This document shows positions 4,304-6,833 of a DNA stretch of 6,833 nucleotides, piece after piece. The stretch lies in contig JAHEIV010000161.1 of assembly GCA_024639205.1 (NCBI GenBank), forward strand, positions 1-6,833, in the 5' to 3' direction. The notes beneath the pieces were generated by a model. It saw only the letters and a program-made list of their open reading frames with translations, searched no databases and was not told the origin of the DNA. Position 1 is the stretch's first letter, and each line of letters starts with the position of its first letter. This DNA is from Deltaproteobacteria bacterium (GTDB taxonomy: Bacteria > Desulfobacterota > Desulfobacteria > Desulfobacterales > SG8-13). A program made the position numbers and the translations under genes.

Positions 4304-6337
4304 TTACGACAGCTTCAGCAGTAGCGGAACCAGCAGCAGTGCCACGACGTTCAGGATCTTGATCATCGGGTTGATGGCCGGTCCGGCGGTATCCTTGTAA
4401 GGATCGCCGACAGTGTCGCCGGTGACGGCGGCTATGTGGGCATCACTGCCCTTGCCGCCCAGGTTTCCGTCTTCGATATACTTCTTGGCGTTGTCCCAGG
4501 CCGCGCCCCCGGTCGTCATGGAGATGGCCAGGAACAGTCCGGTGACAATGCTTCCAATCAGAAGTCCGCCGAGGGCGATCTTGCCCAGGAGCAGGCCCAC
4601 TATGATCGGAGCAGCGACCGGCAGCAGGGCCGGGATCATCATCTCCTTGAGGGCAAACTTGGTGACGATGTCCACACAGGCGGCGTAATCCGGTTTGCCG
4701 GTACCTTCCATGATTCCCGGAATCTCGCGGAACTGTCGCCGAACTTCTTCCACAACCGCAGCGCCGGCCTTGCCCACCGCCTTCATGGCGATGGATCCGA
4801 ACAGAAAAGGCAGCATCCCGCCCAGGAAAAGGCCGATGATCACGTTCACGTTGCTCAGGTCGAATCTCAGCTCTTCCCCACCGCCGTGCAGAGCGAACTC
4901 CTGGGTGTATGCGGCAAAAAGCACCAGAGCGGCCAGGCCGGCGGAACCGATGGCATAGCCCTTGGTCACGGCCTTGGTGGTATTGCCGACGGCGTCGAGC
5001 GGGTCGGTAACGGCCCGGACGCTGTCGTCCATCTCGGCCATCTCGGCAATACCGCCGGCGTTGTCGGTGATCGGTCCGTAGGCATCGATGGCGATAACCA
5101 TACCGGTCATCGACAGCATCGACATGGCCGCCATGGCGATGCCGTAAAGGTCGGCAAAATGATAGGCGACACCGATTCCCAGGCAGATCGCCAGCACCGG
5201 CAGTGCGGTGGCTTCCATGCTGACGGCCAGCCCGGCGATGATGTTGGTGGCGGGCCCGGTGGTAGAGGCTTCGGCCACCATCTTCACGGGCTTGCGGATG
5301 CCGGTGTAGTATTCGGTGATAATGACGATCACCACGGTCAGCACCAGTCCGACCAGTGAGGCGTAAAATACCTGCATCCCGGTAATGTTCGGGACGCCGA
5401 CGAACAGCTTCTGGCAGGCCACGGCAAATGCAATGGCGGCCAGGATGGCCGATCCGAACATCCCCTTGTACAGGGCGCCCATGATGTATTCATTGGCTCC
5501 CAGCCGCACGAAGGCGGTGGCGATGATGGAGGCCACGATGGAGATGGCGCCGATGACCAGCGGAAAATTGGTGGCGATGAGTTGATCCGGGTAAAGCAGG
5601 TTGCCGAGCAACATGGCGGCAACCGCCGTGACGGCATAGGTCTCGAACAGGTCGGCCGCCATTCCGGCACAATCACCGACGTTGTCGCCGACGTTGTCCG
5701 CAATAACTGCCGGGTTGCGGGGGTCGTCTTCCGGAATCCCGGCTTCCACCTTGCCGACCAGGTCGGCGCCAACATCCGCGCCCTTGGTGAAGATCCCTCC
5801 GCCCAGCCGTGCGAAGATGGAGATCAGGCTGCCGCCGAAACCGAGCGCAACCAGCGCGATGACGGCATCGCGAACCGGTGTGCCGGTAGCCAGCAGTATG
5901 GTATAAAAACCGGCGACCGCGGTCAGCGCCAGACCGGCAACGATCATGCCGGTAACCGCCCCGCCCTTAAAAGCCATGCCAAGGGCTTTTTTAAGTCCGC
6001 TCTTGGCGGCTTCAGCGGTTCGGACGTTGGCGAGAACCGAAACCCGCATGCCGATATAGCCGGCCAGGTAGGATGCGGCTGCGCCGACAATAAACCCGAT
6101 GGCGGTTTTAATCCCCAAGAAGATGGCCACCAGAATAAACAGGACGATCGCGGCAATCCCCATGCTCTTGAGCTGCCGGTTCAGATACGCTATCGCGCCT
6201 ACTTTAATGGCATCGGCAATCTGGTTCATCTTCTCGTCGCCGGCCGGCGCGCTGCGCACGATGCCCGCTGTGATAAACGAGAAAATGACCCCTGCAACTC
6301 CAACTAATGCGCATATCAACGGTAATGTATAATCCAT
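4304..6337 (-). CDS. hppA: Membrane-bound proton-translocating pyrophosphatase, K+-independent type
   Basis: A 677-residue integral-membrane enzyme of the usual length for the family, with about 16 hydrophobic segments. It couples hydrolysis of cytoplasmic pyrophosphate to ion export. The pyrophosphate/Mg-binding core is intact: GGGIFTKGADVGADLVGK (about 179-196), EDDPRNPAVIADNVGDNVGD (about 203-222), and C-terminal GDTVGDPYKDTAGPAINP (about 640-657). In the segment GNTTKAVTKG (about 451-460) a Lys (K455) stands where K+-dependent enzymes have Ala. This is the known marker of K+-independent enzymes, which so far are proton pumps. The frame is open to a TTG 18 bases further upstream, but GGAGGAAGGG lies inside that extension and precisely serves the ATG at 6337, which is chosen. 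It follows pth by 27 bp, probably co-transcribed, and ends at a strong terminator. In anaerobes such pumps recover energy from the pyrophosphate made by sulfate activation and biosynthesis. Confidence 0.95.
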   Translation of the reverse strand: MDYTLPLICALVGVAGVIFSFITAGIVRSAPAGDEKMNQIADAIKVGAIAYLNRQLKSMGIAAIVLFILVAIFLGIKTAIGFIVGAAASYLAGYIGMRVSVLANVRTAEAAKSGLKKALGMAFKGGAVTGMIVAGLALTAVAGFYTILLATGTPVRDAVIALVALGFGGSLISIFARLGGGIFTKGADVGADLVGKVEAGIPEDDPRNPAVIADNVGDNVGDCAGMAADLFETYAVTAVAAMLLGNLLYPDQLIATNFPLVIGAISIVASIIATAFVRLGANEYIMGALYKGMFGSAILAAIAFAVACQKLFVGVPNITGMQVFYASLVGLVLTVVIVIITEYYTGIRKPVKMVAEASTTGPATNIIAGLAVSMEATALPVLAICLGIGVAYHFADLYGIAMAAMSMLSMTGMVIAIDAYGPITDNAGGIAEMAEMDDSVRAVTDPLDAVGNTTKAVTKGYAIGSAGLAALVLFAAYTQEFALHGGGEELRFDLSNVNVIIGLFLGGMLPFLFGSIAMKAVGKAGAAVVEEVRRQFREIPGIMEGTGKPDYAACVDIVTKFALKEMMIPALLPVAAPIIVGLLLGKIALGGLLIGSIVTGLFLAISMTTGGAAWDNAKKYIEDGNLGGKGSDAHIAAVTGDTVGDPYKDTAGPAINPMIKILNVVALLLVPLLLKLS

Positions 6338-6347
6338 CCCTTCCTCC
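6338..6347 (-). promoter_or_regulatory. Shine-Dalgarno site that fixes the hppA start
   Basis: Minus-strand GGAGGAAGGG ends directly at the ATG at 6335-6337, with the GGAGG core five bases upstream of it. It lies inside the longer reading frame that begins at TTG 6355 and overlaps the in-frame ATG at 6347-6349, so neither upstream codon has a comparable site. It also lies in the 27-bp gap after pth. Confidence 0.8.
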
Positions 6348-6364
6348 ATGTTCAATCTATTTGG

Positions 6365-6833
6365 TTAACTCACAACTGAAAATCGTCTGTCGTTGAAACG
6401 ATTCATGGCCTCGGTAATACCCCGGGTCAGGATGGTTACGACCGCGTCGCGAGCGCCGGCGATAATTCGATCCAGAAGGCCCATTTCCGATTTCGAATAA
6501 TCGCCCAGCACGTGATCCGTTACGCTGCGCTGTTTTTCGGATCGCCCGATACCGACGCGCAGCCGGGCAAAATCCCCCGATCCAAACGCATCCATCAATG
6601 ATCTGAGGCCATTGTGTCCTCCGTGTCCTCCTTTCTTTTTGATTTTTATTCTTCCAAAGGCAAGGTCGATGTCGTCATGAATGACCAACATGTCCCCGGC
6701 TGAAATCCGGTGATAATCGGCCAGGCGTCTTACCGGCGGTCCGCTGCTGTTCATATACGCCAGCGGTTTCACCAGCAGGACTTCTTCCTGTTCTATCCGG
6801 CCCCGTCCGAATACGGTTTGATATTTGCGCCTG
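6365..6833 (-). CDS. pth: Peptidyl-tRNA hydrolase, 5' end outside the window
   Basis: The C-terminal 155 or so residues of a Pth enzyme of about 200 residues. The frame stays open to the window edge, and 6773-6833 still encodes family sequence (VFGRGRIEQEEVLLVKP), so the GTG at 6770-6772 is internal and not a start. Visible conserved elements are KPLAYMNSSG, whose Asn matches substrate-binding Asn68 of E. coli; VIHDDIDL, with the Asp that matches catalytic-support Asp93; and GGHGGHNGLRS, with the His matching His113. The sequence then continues with DFARLRVGIGR and the C-terminal AMNRFN. The catalytic His20 lies in the missing N-terminus. The enzyme hydrolyses peptidyl-tRNA released from stalled ribosomes, recycling tRNA in the cytoplasm. 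hppA follows 27 bp downstream in the same direction. In related genomes rplY and prs are often just upstream, but that lies beyond this window. Confidence 0.95.
   Translation of the reverse strand, partial: RRKYQTVFGRGRIEQEEVLLVKPLAYMNSSGPPVRRLADYHRISAGDMLVIHDDIDLAFGRIKIKKKGGHGGHNGLRSLMDAFGSGDFARLRVGIGRSEKQRSVTDHVLGDYSKSEMGLLDRIIAGARDAVVTILTRGITEAMNRFNDRRFSVVS

Noticed and set aside
4436..5359. 307-codon plus-strand open frame opposite hppA
   Set aside because: It is antisense to well-conserved pyrophosphatase sequence, and its His/Gly/Asp-rich composition is a by-product of GC-rich codons on the other strand.
5966..5995. Terminator-like hairpin with A/T runs (AAAAGCC/GGCTTTT) inside hppA
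   Set aside because: It encodes the conserved LKKALGMAFKGG stretch, the minus-strand T-run is only four bases, and it lies early in the coding region.
6617..6636. Strong internal Shine-Dalgarno-like AGAAAGGAGG followed by ATG inside pth
   Set aside because: It encodes the conserved KKGGHGGHNG loop of Pth, and the out-of-frame ATG opens only a five-codon frame.
6365..6772. 135-codon pth frame starting at GTG 6772
   Set aside because: The same frame continues upstream to the window edge with conserved Pth sequence, so the GTG is an internal valine codon.

Overview
The window looks like ordinary chromosome from a GC-rich, Gram-negative anaerobe, most likely a sulfate-reducing member of the Desulfobacterota. 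The evidence is the gene set: a K+-independent-type membrane pyrophosphatase, a CarD/CdnL-type RNA polymerase regulator, peptidyl-tRNA hydrolase, an RluD-type pseudouridine synthase and an extended YeiH-type putative sulfate exporter. This placement is inferred from gene content and protein style; no marker gene in the window settles it. No phage, insertion sequence, CRISPR array, tRNA or rRNA gene is visible.

All six genes lie on the minus strand, so transcription runs from high to low coordinates. At the right edge is the C-terminal part of pth (peptidyl-tRNA hydrolase), whose start is outside the window. It is followed after 27 bp by hppA, the ion-pumping pyrophosphatase. A strong hairpin-plus-T terminator ends that unit. 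The carD promoter starts two bases beyond the T-tract and drives carD and then rluD. Together these form an information-processing and energy block: peptidyl-tRNA rescue, pyrophosphate use, rRNA-promoter control and 23S rRNA modification.

Downstream of rluD is a gene-poor gap of about 530 bp (2066-2597). Its right third is GC-rich and repeat-like: a perfect 12-bp inverted repeat, an imperfect 19-bp direct repeat, and reading frames open on both strands. Its left two thirds form the upstream region of the transporter gene. They hold candidate promoters and a striking Shine-Dalgarno-like 11-mer that has no normal start codon after it.

The left part holds the YeiH-family transporter (710-2065), its terminator, and a 193-residue uncharacterised protein with its own promoter (5-586). 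I found no convincing new multi-gene system. The items most worth a second look are the repeat-like element after rluD, the structured leader of the transporter gene, and the very compact hppA terminator/carD promoter junction.
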